The notes below the pieces were generated by a model. It saw only the letters and a program-made list of their open reading frames with translations, did no database searches and was not told the origin of the DNA. The position numbers and the translations under genes are program-made. Positions 23,262 to 36,900 of a stretch of 64,000 bases of DNA are shown piece by piece. Origin of the DNA: Dendrolimus kikuchii (lineage: Eukaryota; Arthropoda; Insecta; Lepidoptera; Lasiocampidae); assembly GCA_019925095.2 (NCBI GenBank), contig CM034405.1, positions 12,487,401 to 12,551,400 on the forward strand. The letters run 5' to 3'. Within the stretch, counting starts at the first letter, position 1. Each line of letters starts with the position of its first letter.

Positions 23262-23497
23262 ACCGACTTCAAAAACTAAAAAGTATAAAATAACTTATTT
23301 CTAAAGCGATTATTATTAATATATATTATCTAAAACATCTTGAAGTCGGTGCAAAGTAAAACATAAAAATTACTTATATTTTGAAAATTACTAAGCACCT
23401 ACTTTAAGATGTTTTAGATAATATATATTAATAATAATACCTTTAAAAATAAGTTATTTTATACTTTTTAGTTTTTGAAGTCGGTTTTTTTTGTAAA
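23262..23497. repeat. Large hairpin MITE with AACCGACTTCAAAAAC ends
   Basis: Two arms of about 85-90 bp, nearly perfect inverted copies, start and end with AAAAAACCGACTTCAAAAAC and its complement and enclose about 50 bp. The arms include AAGTATAAAATAACTTATTT and ATTATTAATATATATTATC. Confidence 0.85.
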
Positions 23498-23938
23498 AAA
23501 AGATTACAGCTTCCTCTCGTTCCAATATCGTATTACAGTTAAAAGTTCTAGTCTAGAGGAAAAAAACTGGTGAATTTCACAAAAAAATGGTAAAAATTTA
23601 AAGAATTCCACAAAAAATGTGAAACAGTGTCAGTTAATTAAAGCAAAAAGGGTTTGATCAAAGTTGGCGTTGGATTGAAATTCCGCAGTCAATAATTAAA
23701 GTTATATTATGAAAGAATAGCATAATGCCATCGATTTACCGGCGGCCAATAGCACCGAGACAAAAATTTAATACAATATGACCGGTGTGAATGGTTGCTC
23801 TCTATGTAATAGTACATTATGGTACTAGTGTGTAACATTGGTGATTACCGCCGAGGCGCCATTGAGACTCGAGCCGTAGGCGAGGGTCTTAAGAGAGCCG
23901 AGGACGGTAATCATCAATACACACGTGTATCATACGAC

Positions 23939-24299
23939 GTTTTTCAACACACTTGTGAATAAAATAACAACAAAAACTCATTTTATTTAGTAGATAAAAA
24001 AAAGTTATATATGAGTGAAAGTTTTATTTATTAAACACGTACGAGTTAAAATTATCTATTTAAATAAGAAGTTGCAAGCAATAGGAACATTAATATATTT
24101 GTTCTATAGAACACGATCTTTTTTTTTTAATAAAAACTTTTTTAAGAACAAAGCAACTCAACCAATAAAATTAAAAAAAAAAATCTATAACTCACTAGTG
24201 AGTTATAATGTTTTTTACTCAGTTTGATAATGGGTGTCATTCTGTGCCTAATTGCGGTGACCATAGAGCCACTTTATGAGCAAGTGTGTTGAAAAAAAG
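23939..24299. mobile_element. MITE-like element with TTTTTCAACACACTTG ends
   Basis: A 16-bp terminal inverted repeat, TTTTTCAACACACTTG on the left and its complement CAAGTGTGTTGAAAAA on the right, bounds 0.36 kb of AT-rich non-coding DNA. No clear target duplication was found. Confidence 0.55.
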
Positions 24300-24721
24300 G
24301 GTTACGTACTAGGGTTCGACCTGCGGCAAAGCGGGGAAAGCTATAATTTATTTATATTTTACGAAACCTGCAAGCTATCGAAATGGAACATGGAAGAAAA
24401 TTTAAGATAAAATTCTTATTTCAATACCTAAAATTTTCATTGAAATCCCCTCAGCTGTTTTGGCGACTATTTGAGAGAAATTTTCAGACCGGCTGAAAGA
24501 ATAAATTTGAAAAGTCATTTATGATAATGATTAGTCATTGTACAAACACATAGAATCCTGAGCCCAGGCCACCGTTTGCTATGGGTTAGGTGTTCAGAAG
24601 GCTGACTACGTTTCTTCGGTGGATTGCCATACTGATCCATCGGTGGTGATAGGCACCAGCCCCCTGATCACCTGAAGAGTCAATGAGTTGTTTTGATAGT
24701 CGTTTTTACTTAGATTTTTAA

Positions 24722-24727
24722 TTTATT
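24722..24727 (-). promoter_or_regulatory. Polyadenylation signal of NAA40
   Basis: Minus strand AATAAA, 63 nt after the stop codon at 24790. Confidence 0.5.
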
Positions 24728-24789
24728 TTGAAATCAATAACAAACACTTTTAGTCCATTGCAGTACCTATTTTAAAATTAACACAACTG

Positions 24790-24946
24790 TTAAGTTTGAG
24801 GGGTTAACATTTGTACCGCACGCATTCCATCACTGAGAGATTTTTCTTCACTTGTAGATATATCTTCAACTTCATCAGTGGACTTGCTTAGAATCTCATA
24901 ATGTGCTGCTTCGTCTTTCGGCGGGCTTGTCTCGTCTAAACTGTAT
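24790..24946 (-). CDS. Naa40: NAA40 exon 5 (C-terminus)
   Basis: Acceptor TTAATTTCAG|A at 24947; the first base completes a glycine codon. It encodes YSLDETSPPKDEAAHYEILSK, matching the end of the GNAT fold, then an acidic tail (DEVEDISTSEEKSLSD) and a TAA stop at 24790. Confidence 0.9.
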
Positions 24947-27900
24947 CTGAAATTAATGGTTGAAAATTGACAATATTGCAATAACAATGACACAATACGA
25001 GATGGCGCTTTACGTAAATATCGATACTGTTTTACGCACTTCATCGTTGTCACACCGAATTACATATTATAGAGAGACTAAGGTCCATTTTCACCAATAC
25101 CCTTAAAAGATAAGGTAATACGGTAATACGCAAATTTATGTGACAGTTAACAGATATTTTATTTTCACCAAAGTTTGGTAGACACGCTGTTTTATGGGAC
25201 CGAATTTTGTGACGTCGCTTTTCTATTGCAGATTTCCCATAGATTGAATGAATCCAAACGCGAAAGTAAAACTCCCGTGTGTCTATTATGGTCCTGAGAT
25301 AGACATTTTTGAAAATTAACCCTTTTTTCAGCCCCACTACGAAGATAGTGCTGAATTACAGGATAAATCAATAATTATCTTTGTCAAAGATACATAATTT
25401 GTTTTATGGAATATTGCTGATTCGGGGAGCGGCATTGATGGTATACATATTTTACGATTACTTATATTTAAGAAATAAATATATTGTATGTCTTTCAAGA
25501 CCACGGACCATAAAAATGGCCCGGACTTTTGGAGGGCTTGCGTGGGGCCATGGAAAGGCCAACACGTAGACGCCCCTTGACAACTTTAATGTAAATGTGG
25601 CGTGACACCGACCGGCGGTTATCCCTGTCTGCACCATATAGTAATGCACCCAAGGACAAGCCCCGGCCAGTGTAGGACTATTGTGGGAAATGAGGACAAA
25701 AAGCACCGGGCAATTGGGTAGAAGTGCTACTGGTACTAGGGGTCTGGGAATATGTGGACTATGGCGTCTGCCCGTCGCAATGTTCAGGGAACATGGAAAA
25801 ATGGACAGACGGTGACTCGCCACTCCCTGTATGGGCCCCAAAAATGCCATAGAAGACAGGGGCAACGTGGGTGTGAGTGACTAAGAGGTGTAGAGAGGTG
25901 GGCTGCAGGTTCACCAAAGCTACTTCTGACATGATGCCATTTATCACTTCCACCCCTGAAGCTTGAGTCTTAGCTCTAGCGATCTCCACTCCGTGCCGGC
26001 TGGATAAGGCAAGCACGGAGGCGGGAGGGAGCCTTGCCTTGGCCCCCGGAGTCAGGTACGAGGTGTCGCTACTCACTTAAAGCTTCGCCACAAAGCCCCC
26101 CTGCGGGTTAGTAAATATATTATTATTATTAACACAAACCCGCAAGCCTTGAAGAACGCCGATGCGGACGGGTTATGCGTGAGCGCAGTGAGACGCACGT
26201 AGCGCATGCGTGTTGCGTGCGCCAACTTCTCGAGTACGCAGAGCACGCGCTGGCCCAAGCCACGCCGCCTGCCGTCCGACTCCACTTGTACCTCGTAACT
26301 GCAACAATATTAGTTAAATACATTTTATTTAGGGGGCTAACAGCTGTGTATTCTTATTTAGATATGGGCGCCACGTTGAAAAACGGCGGCGACGGCGGCA
26401 TGACAATTTTAAGATTTTTAAAGTTACTGTATTTAAATCTATTTCATCTATGTTGTCTTCGAAAAATAGTACAAACAACTCGGGCAACTAAGCGTGTCAG
26501 CTGCAAACCGGGAATAAATAGGCAGAATTCAAAGACGCGAACAGTACTTCTGTTTTTTTCCAGATTACTTACTATCCAACTGTTCTATATCATACTAACA
26601 ATTTAGCTAACGGTTTTAAAGAGCACAGTTATTTTTAAATAGTGAAATTGTCTATAAATGTGCAAATAGTATGTAATTTGATTACAATTGAACCATACTG
26701 CCGTACGCGCCACGAGCAAGTTGCAGTGGCGCGCGGCGGCCATGTTCTCTTATTAACTGGGTTATAAACTTGTCATCATCAAGTCATTAATCTCATTAAG
26801 ACATACATATACGATGCACTACGGACAGAAGCCTTCAAAGTCAATGGTTCGACACACACTTGACGGAGAATCTTTATTTTACAAGCTCTGGATATATCAT
26901 GGATTCTGAATCTCACCGAAGCTTCGTTTAAATGGTTATTACATTATGCTGATTTGGAGACCTTTAAACTAGCTAAGCTATGCCCACTCTCTATTCCGGG
27001 TCTCTAAATAAGTGTAGTATGTAATAAGGGTGGTGTAGCGTAGGAAGTCTTCGATGAAGCAAGTACCCTTTTGCTTGAAATGCGTATATTTTCAATATTT
27101 TGCGATTTTACAATAATTTTTGTTGCGCGTAAAGTTGTTCGTCGTCGTTCCGTTCTTGATTTTCGACTAGTGGCGGTTGGCCGTAGATAATTGAGTGTTT
27201 GTCATAGGCAATTTTGATATTGCGTGTACACACCGGCGCAAGCGTAGTGATATCATACTCGGCTGGACCGGTGTGTGCCTTCCTGTTGTAAATCGTGCCG
27301 CGACAGGTGGTGACCAAATTAAAGAACAAATAAAAGTTTATGAAACTATCAATTGAACTTGACACTTAGTAATACTTATTGATATTTTCAACCAGCTTTG
27401 TTACCATCTTATGTACAACTATTACCTGTATTTTTACAAATAAAGATTCATTCACTCGCCCACAATTGCCGGTATTCCAACAGGATAAGAATATTTTACA
27501 ATTTTGAGTGAGACCGCATTTTAGAAATTCGTCTTGGAGTTATAGCGGGAGAATTCACAAATAAGATTGTTGATTGTAAGGCTACATTATTAGGTCAATG
27601 CATTGTGACACAATCAGAGTATTAGTATAATGCCCTTTGCAATATTATCGAGATACACATTTAAGCATGCGTTGTATTATTCTTTCATTATATTATTACT
27701 AAAGTTTACCCCGCGGCAGCGCCGCGGGTCAACCTCTAGTGCGTCCTTCTTGTTTAAAGAGCAGGAGTTGTTAATACAGGTTATATTGTACTTAATTTTT
27801 ATGTTAGTGCTATTTGCACTCGGAAGTTTAATTTCATTTTATATCGCAAACTATCCCATCTCCGAGCATGAAAAGTATTTATGTCCATTTTCAGTATTAA

Positions 27901-30900
27901 AACTACATTTAAACAAAATTACAGCAAAGCCGATCCAGTATTCCTAGTAGTTTTCCATGAAAACTTAACGGAAAGACATATCGAGTTACTATCGCATTTT
28001 TTATAGATGATGAATGTTTATATCTATAAACTTGAGAAATGATTGGTCTTATCCAAACTTTCAACCTTTATTTCAAACCGTCCTAGCTATATTTAGCTAT
28101 CCTCTGTCTATGACAACTACATAAATGACAAAAAGGACAAAACGAACAAATCGGCCAACTCGGACAAATCGGACAATTCGGAGAAATTGGACAAATCGAA
28201 CAACTCGGACAAAAAGGACAAATAGGACAAATCGGATAACTTGGACAAATCGGACAACTCGTACAACTCGGACAAATCGAACAACTCGGACAATTCGGAC
28301 AACTTGGACAAATTGGACAACTCGGCCAAATTGGACAACTCGGACATAAAGGACAAATCGAACAAAAAAGACAAATCGGATAACTCGGACAAATCGGACA
28401 AAAAGAACAAATCGGACAAATTGGAAAATCACAAAAAACCTATCCCACTTTTTGGGATAATCTTTACATAAATCTATTCCATTATCCGGGATAAAATGTA
28501 TCCCTTGTCCACCCTCGGTATTAAAATTACATGTATACCGAATTTCAACTAAATCGGTCGAGTAGTTTTTCCGTAAAAGCATAACAAACAGAAATATAAA
28601 TATATATTTATCCCGGAAACTATCCCATTTTTCGGGATAAAAAGTATCCTATGTTCATTCTCGGCATCGAAAATATATATACTGAGTTTCAGCCAAATCG
28701 GTCCAGTAGTTTTTACGTGAAAACGGAACAGACAGACAGACAGAGTTACTTTCGCCTTTATAATATTAATAGGGATTCTTGAAGTGTATAATAGTAGAAA
28801 AAAGGACGGGGCGACTACATGGTGATTGACAATGACCCGTATGCATCGGCGCACTGCGCGGAGTCGCATCCCTCAATTATTTATAATAATAATCGGCAGA
28901 CAAACACACACACACACACATACTGTATATCCTCAAGCTACGCTTGGGTGGAAATATACAACAGACCACTCTGAGGCCTATCCCAGACCTTAGAAAATAA
29001 CGGAAAGTTCGGTTACGAAATTTATCATGCTAGGAATCGAACGCAAGGCTTACTCAACCACAAAGGCTGCCATATACCTACTATTATTATTTGTACACAA
29101 CAAATAAAATATGTAGTTATTTTTAAACCACTCCCTAAAATGGGTTGTGCATATGTTTTTAGGCTTAATTAATACAAGTGCATTTAAAAGTAAATTGTAA
29201 ACAATAACGTAAACTACAGTATAAATAAACTGTTACCTCATGTTAATATAATTATCTTTAAAAATAGGATTACATGGAAATCTTTACATGGAGTACCTAC
29301 TCCCTACTTTGGTCGCCTCGCAGAGGGCAGTTAAGAGGTAGGCTGTTCCTAAATATTTGTTTAAAATTACTTATTACAAATGAATTTCATGCATTTTTGT
29401 AATGCATTTAATACACCGTGTCCATTCTTATAGCAGTAATAAACTGTGCTTGTTCTAAAAAAAAAGAAAAGATTTGTGGTTACATAAGTAACTTCTAAAG
29501 AAATAATTTTATTAAATATTTCAACGGGTGATAGATAAAAAAAATAGCGTACCTTCTATATATTGTACTACATTGCTGTCTACAACAACCACCGTGTGAT
29601 GATTATCTCCCAATACACATTGAAAGGGTCACTGAAGAAACTTAGCTCTTGCAAGAGGCACACAGGAGGGAGGGATAGACACAAGTAACTCAGCTACCGC
29701 TTTCCCGTTTATCTATGAAGTGACGTAACCCTTATCATGAATATGTAGACCGGTGGGTAAAGTTGCGAGAACTTCGCAAACCGATACGAGCAGCAGAGAA
29801 ATGCAGCCGCGGTTGGTGTGGACGGTGTTAGCTTGCGCGGCGGCAGCGCACGCGGCGCGCCTCCTTGCGGTATTACCGACCAACACCAAGAGCCACTATG
29901 CGATGTACGGGAGGCTCATTGAAGCCCTAGCTGGGAGACAACACCACCTCACCGTCATCTCACATTTCCCAATGGTATGTAATTGGTATACGACACTACG
30001 AGTAGTGTGTTAAAGAAATATGACATATTAAAACGCTATGTAATTTTAAGTCCAATAGTGTAACTTTTAAAAATGAACTTCCTCCTATAAAGGTAAATAA
30101 AATGTTTTCGCAATTTTAATTAAAATTAATTAAAATATATCATCTATGCAATTTCAACACCTATAAACTGACATTCAAATAACAAAGTTTTAATTTAAAA
30201 TAAGTTCCACTGGAGAATATTTTTTGAAAGTCATACGTTTAGGTTAAAATTTAGATCTACTTCCTCAGTCTATGTACACCGTTTCACATTGCGTTTTCGC
30301 TGCATGTTTAAGGAGAAGAAGCGATGTACAGTTTGTACACTTGCTCTTGTTTGTAGTGGTGGATGCTAGCAGTAGTTAGTGGAGTGTTGGTGCTTTCTTA
30401 TAGTAGAGTGAAGAAAATACACCTCGTTACGCTTACAGTGATTTATTCTCGTACTAGTTGAGCTTGGATGCTGTTCCCTGGATTCAACTTAATGGTAGTT
30501 GAAGTCGTATGTTACGACTAACAGCAACTCGTAGCGACTCAATAGCAACTCGATCACATTTTAATATTTGTAAGCGTTATTTATAATAGTAATATGATAA
30601 TATTAAAGCAGCCTAATGTAGGCCGCACCGTCATAAAACGCTGTACGTTGAACCGTACAAGTCGCAAAGAATTCTCCAGGAACACGTCTACCTAAAAATT
30701 ATTTTTCTTCATATTTATCTATCTCAAGCTCTTTTTTAATAAATACAGAAGTATGTTATACAATTACTTTTCGAAGAATTAATAGTTGTAGTCATGTTAT
30801 ATATCTACTAGATTTCATAATTACGGAGGCTATTACAATTCCTAAGACAATCAGCTATGATTGACAGACACACCGAAGTGCGACTGTAAAGATTTCTTTT

Positions 30901-33900
30901 TACCGTTCGTTGTGTAGCACTGGTGATATGTATAAAACCTCACTTCTATGGAAAGGTTTGAATTTAAGCATAAACATAATATTCATATAATCATAATTAT
31001 TAGAAATTAGTAATATATTAAATATTTTAGATGCACGTTCTTAGTAACAACTGTTATGTACGTATTTAGCAGGTAGTTGCTATCTAATTAAGATTCAAAT
31101 GCTTTTATTCACGACAAGGTTCTGACGAAGAAAATTTTTTTGACAGTTTTATTATATAAGTTATAAATTAAGTTTTTAATTTAATATAAATATGCACTTA
31201 CAGCCTTTTGGAACGTCAGTTAAAATTATTAAAACTTTTTAATTAAACGGCTTTGTATTGTTATTCTGCACCATCACGTGTAGCTAAGATTTTATGAGTT
31301 AGTTTTATCAAAATTTTATCCTATACCAAAATACAAACTTCAAACAAACAAACAAGAACAAAATATATGTAATCAGTGGCCGATAGTTTTTTGAGAGTCT
31401 ATAGCAGGATATATTGTCATCCTGGGAAGCATTGAATGGGTTTTGTAATTGATTAAAATAAATAAAGTCACGGTAGATTCGTAGCTAACGCACCCGCGAT
31501 TCATTCCAACGACGCGACGGGGTTCGAATCCTGATCGATGCTTAGGCTATTTTTCTACCTAATCGTTAAAATTACTACGTGCGTTTAGTAAAGGACAACA
31601 TCGTGTCACTGCACATGAAAATAATCGATGTATGAAACCCGCTAATTTACCTTGAATACATGAATATTCAAGGTGAAGGTGTTTTAAGTCTAAGAATTTG
31701 CTGTTGATCAGCGAAAACCGCATCGAAATCGGCCCAATAGTTTTTACGTGAATCCCGAACAAACAGACAAATGACAAGAAATTAAAAAAAATGCATCATG
31801 CATGTTTTCTGTCGTTTATATAGTCTATTCCAGTTGTTTTTTTTAAATAGCTTCAATTTACAGAGACGGCATGTTACACTTTTATAATACTATAGATTAA
31901 AATGTCAAAATCACTTGTTAATGCATAATTTTAATCAATTATTGTTATGAAATATGAATCATAACAAATGGACCAAAATTGTTTTATAAACAATTTCGTG
32001 GTAGTTCCAATTCTGAATGAAATTGTTTAACTTTCTTTCTTATTTACGTAATTTATATTCATAACGAACATTTATTATGCCACAACCACATCTTGGGATA
32101 GCGATAGCGCATCTTAAAATTCGATAGGAACATGAGTATCTCAGCGGAGGAGTAGCCTAATCCACCAATTTACATTAAGAATTAAATAGGTATTTACTCA
32201 TGTTTCTTTATGTGTAGATCTTTGAAACCATAGTGGCCTTTTAGTTTCGGTTGTTTTTAATAAGTGCCACATTTTTTAAGTGAAACTTCTTCAGAATTCA
32301 GAAACGAAAAAGCGACGCGAAAAAGAGATAAATACATAAATCTATAGGTCTAAGCCTGCGAGAGAATGAGGTAGAATACATTGTATTCAATCATTTAAAC
32401 ACTATGCTCATAGAGATAGAGTTGGAAATATTTTGTAGCTTTTCGTTAATACTTCAAATTTCGTGTTCTAAAGCTTAAATATATTAAAACGATATAATAT
32501 TTGAAGTGTGACGTCACGAAATTTAGAATCCCTTGTCGCACTTTGTTTCGCTACTACTGCGCGTGAACTGCACACACATTTTTTTTTATTGCGAAGATGG
32601 CAGGCGTCCCTTCTAATGAAAAGTTTGTTTTAAGTTTATGGCTTGCAACTAGGCCTTTAAGCCAGGCGTAGTTGTATTGTAGGGTACAATCCACGCCATT
32701 CAACAGAGTTCTTGTGAAAACTCGAAAGGCCACATTTGACTATACAGTTCACATTTGTCACAAAAACACATAATTACTACTCAAAAACTATCAATATCCT
32801 ACAACTATTGTTCATCTTAGAGTAATTTTACACATTTTTAGAAAATAAAACTGCACTGCACAACGTCCCCTTTCAGTTCCCGCCAAAAACTCCCCAATGA
32901 AAAGTGGTTACAATCGCCTATAGACGATTGCAACACTAGGGGCGCGAAACAATCGCGTTGCTAGCCTTTACAATGCGTGGGGCATGGGGTAGGAAGCCCA
33001 GGATAAAGTGTATGGGTTGGGCGGACGAAATGAAGTACATAGAACAGAGGGGCTGGGATAGAGAGAGCGGGAAGTGGGTCAGCGGAACATTTATAGATAA
33101 CACATATTTAGGCCATCTTGGCGTTGCGTAAATATTCAAAGTATAAATCCATTGCGATAAAGTCAAAAATTCGTATTCTACTAAATCCACCATACCTTCT
33201 CTATATCGCCATGGCATAAAAAATTGTATTACCGTTAGCAGAAATGGCGTTAGCCTTTTTTTATTGCCTGAAGCAGGCAAACAGGCAGACGTCCCACCTG
33301 TGTGGCTTCAAACATCTACTGCAAGATGTCGTTTACATAATATTTTCTTAAGTTTTCGCGACTTGTATACATAATAAAACTACGTTTTAACGGTTTTAAG
33401 CGCGGTAATTTATCTGATTTTTGTACCACCTGTTAGGGATCCGATCATCAAAACTATTAATATCCAAACCCAGCAAAAATGAACTGCCAGACCTCAAGAC
33501 ACTGTGAGCTCTTTCTACGTACAACGGAACACAAACCAACTTGACTGATAATTTCTTTTATTTTTCCTTCCACCCATTTTAATCCCTATTAATATTATAA
33601 ATGCGAAAGTAACTCTTTCTGTCTGTTCCGTTTTCACGGAAAAACTACTGGACCGATTTGGCTGAATCTCAGTATATATATATATATATATTTTCGATGC
33701 CGAGGATGAACATAGGATACTTTTTATCCCGTAAAATGGGATAGCTTCCGGGATAAAAATATATTTGTCTGTTTGTTTGTTATGCTTTTACGGAAAACCT
33801 ACTGGACCGATTTGGTTGAAAATCGGTATATATGTAATTTTCATGCCGAGGGTGAACAAGGGATATTTTTTATCTCGGATAATGGGATAGATTTTCAGAT

Positions 33901-36900
33901 AGATTTATGTAAAGGTTATCCCAAAAGTGGGATAGGTTTTGTGATTGGCCATTTTCGTCATTTTGGTTATTTTGTTTATTATTCTGTTTTGCTCTTTATG
34001 TCCTTTTTGCTATTTTTGTCCTTTTTGCTTTTTTGACCTTTTTGGTCTTTCTGTCCTTTTTGCTCTTTTTGTCTTTTTTTATATTTGTGTCCTTTTTGTC
34101 CATTTGGCTCTTTTGGCTTTTTTGCTGTTTTCCTCTTTTCTTGTCCATTTTGCTCTTTTTGCCCTTCTTGTTCATTTTGCTCTTTTGCTCTTTTTTGTCA
34201 ATTTTGCTGTTTTGCTCTTTTTGCTCTTTTTGTCCATTTTGATCTTTTTGTCCTTTTTGACAATTTTGCTTTTTTTGCCCTTTTTGTCCATTTTGATCTT
34301 TATCCTCCTTTGCTCCTTTTGCTCATTTTGTCCTTTTTGCTGTTTTTGTCCTTTTTGTAGTTTTCATTGACGGGGATAGATAAATAAAACTAGGACGGTT
34401 TGAAATAGAGGATAAAAGTTTGGATGAGCCAATCATTTCTCAAGTTCATAGATATAAAAATACATCGTCTATAAAATGCGATAGTAACTCGATATGTGTT
34501 TCTGTTAAGTTTTTAGAAAACACTGGGAATACTGGATCGTTTTTATTGTAATTTTGTTTAAATGTAGTTTTAATGCCGAAAATGGACATATATACTCATG
34601 CCAGGAGATCGGATAGTTTGCGATATAAAATTAAGTGAATTTCTCGGGTGCAAATGGCACTAAATAAATAACCTCTCCGTTACAGCCATATATGATTGCC
34701 ACACATAATCGTTATTTTCTTCGCAGATTCGTGTTTTTGGGTAGTATCTATACTTAGTTTGGCCATAAATACTGTTACAATTAAAAAAAAAAACAAAATA
34801 TTACATTTGAATTTGGAATCTAACATTTTTATATGATTTTTCGTTTTGGCGCCAATATATTGTACAACAATTTGTGATATTAAAATGGAGTGGGGCGATA
34901 AAGAGAACCAAATCGCTGTGATTGTATTACATAAAGTAGGTATGGGGCCAAATGCAATTTCTAAAACTCTCCACACGCTTAGTATTAGTCAAATGTTTGT
35001 GTACCGGGCTATTAATAGGTACAATGAGACCTCCTTTGTTTGTGATAGAAAAAGATCTGGCCGTCCACGTAGCGTTCGTACGAAAAAGGTGGTCAAAGCA
35101 GTAAGGGAAAGAATTCAAAGAAATCCTGTCCGAAAGCAGAAGATTTTATCTCGGGAGATGAAGATATCACCTAGCACCATGTCGCGTATTTTAAAAGATG
35201 ACTTAGGACTTCAGCCTATAACAGACGTACTGGTCATTTCTTAACTCAATTTAAAAAAGAATAGGGTGGTAAAATCGAAACAACTACTGAAGCGGTACGC
35301 AAAGGGAGGTCACAGAAAAATTTTGTTTACGGATGAGAATTTTTTTACAATTGAGCAACATTTTAACAAACAAAATGATCGTATTTATGCTCAAAGCTCT
35401 AAGGAAGCTTCTCAATTAGTCGACAGAGTGCAACGTGGGCATTATCCGTCTTCAGTGATGGTTTGGTGGGGTGTTAGATATGAAGGAATGACTGAGCCTT
35501 ATTTTTGTGAAAAAGGTATCAAAACGTCGGCACAAGTGTATCAAGATACCATTCTTGTGAAGGTAGTTAAGCCCCTTAATAACACCATGTTCAATAACCA
35601 AGAATGATCTTTCCAGCAAGACTCGGCGCCGGGTCATAAAGCTCAGTCCACGCAGTCTTGGTTGAAAATGAACGTTTCGGACTTCATCAGAGCTGAAGAC
35701 TGGCCGTTGTCTAGTCCCGATCTTAATCCGCTGGATTATGGTTTATGGTCAGTTTTAGAGAGTACGGCTTGCTCTAAACGCCATGATAATTTGGATTCCC
35801 TAAAACAATCCATACGATTGGCAGTGAAGAATTTTCCTATGGAAAAAGTGCGTGCTTCTATTGATAACTGGCGTCAACGTTTAAAGGACTGTATTGCAGC
35901 CAATGGAGACCACTTTGAATAAGCTTTTTATATTTTAAATTCGTTTATGTTTATGTATTAAACTAACACACTGTAAAACTTATAATTGTTATTTGCAATA
36001 GAAAAAAAAATGTCTTTGTTACAATATTTAGGGCAAGACTAAGTATAATAATTTTTCCTACCAAGTTCCATGTATTTGTATACGTACCCAGTAGTTTATT
36101 GACAAAATTAACATAATATCGTTTTTGCTTCTTACTTTTTAAATTACAGAACGTCGCACCCTCATAGATTTAGTACGGGTTATCTACTTATGACGTCATA
36201 TGTAGGTACAAGAAAAAGGAGTCGAATAGCACATTAATTATTGTTTGAAAAGTATTTAAAATTATTACTCTCGTGATATTTTAAAAGTTAGCCTATGTTG
36301 TTCTAAAGCCTGTTATTTTATATTTAATTATTGTAACATACACGCGGACCCGCATCCCTATTGCTACGGAAAACCAAAAAAACATAAATGTTATGGATAA
36401 TCCGTCGATGATTAGAAATTTAGAATTATTTACATGGTAAGGCAATTGACCACCTATTCACTCTCATAAACTCACTCACTCTGATAAACGTGTTGATATA
36501 ATCTGAAACCAAAGTAAATGACCCTACACTTAGCTACGCAATGATTTGAACGCGTTATTCTACTACAAGATGAATCTGAGGGCATAAATAACTAACAACC
36601 TCAGAATCGCGCATCAAAGTACGCACGGAAGCCTTCCAAAGCTTTTGTGTATACTTTTATTATTCTTTATAAGTATACACAAAACCTAGTATTGACCTAG
36701 GTGAACATAAGCGTCAAATGAAGTGAACCATTTAAAAAAAATTGTGTTTGTAAACTTATGTACTGTACGAGCTACGACGCGGCATCCGTACAAATGGAAA
36801 TGATGATGGATTGTGGTGATAAATGTTAGTCACTCGGATGGCTATAATAATGTATATTAAATAAAATTGATCGTGTACTAGCAGAAGGTGATGTCAGAAG

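Noticed and set aside
25458..26076. Two overlapping minus-strand frames of 135 and 105 codons
   Set aside because: They lie in repeat family D; the related copy at 18578 has no matching frame, so these are chance frames in GC-rich repeat DNA.
28097..28582. 161-codon frame of Phe-Val-Arg repeats
   Set aside because: Minisatellite product inside Helitron 2; not treated as a gene.
31464..31545. Possible tRNA gene (perfect B box)
   Set aside because: No cloverleaf could be paired by eye; it fits a tRNA-derived SINE head better.
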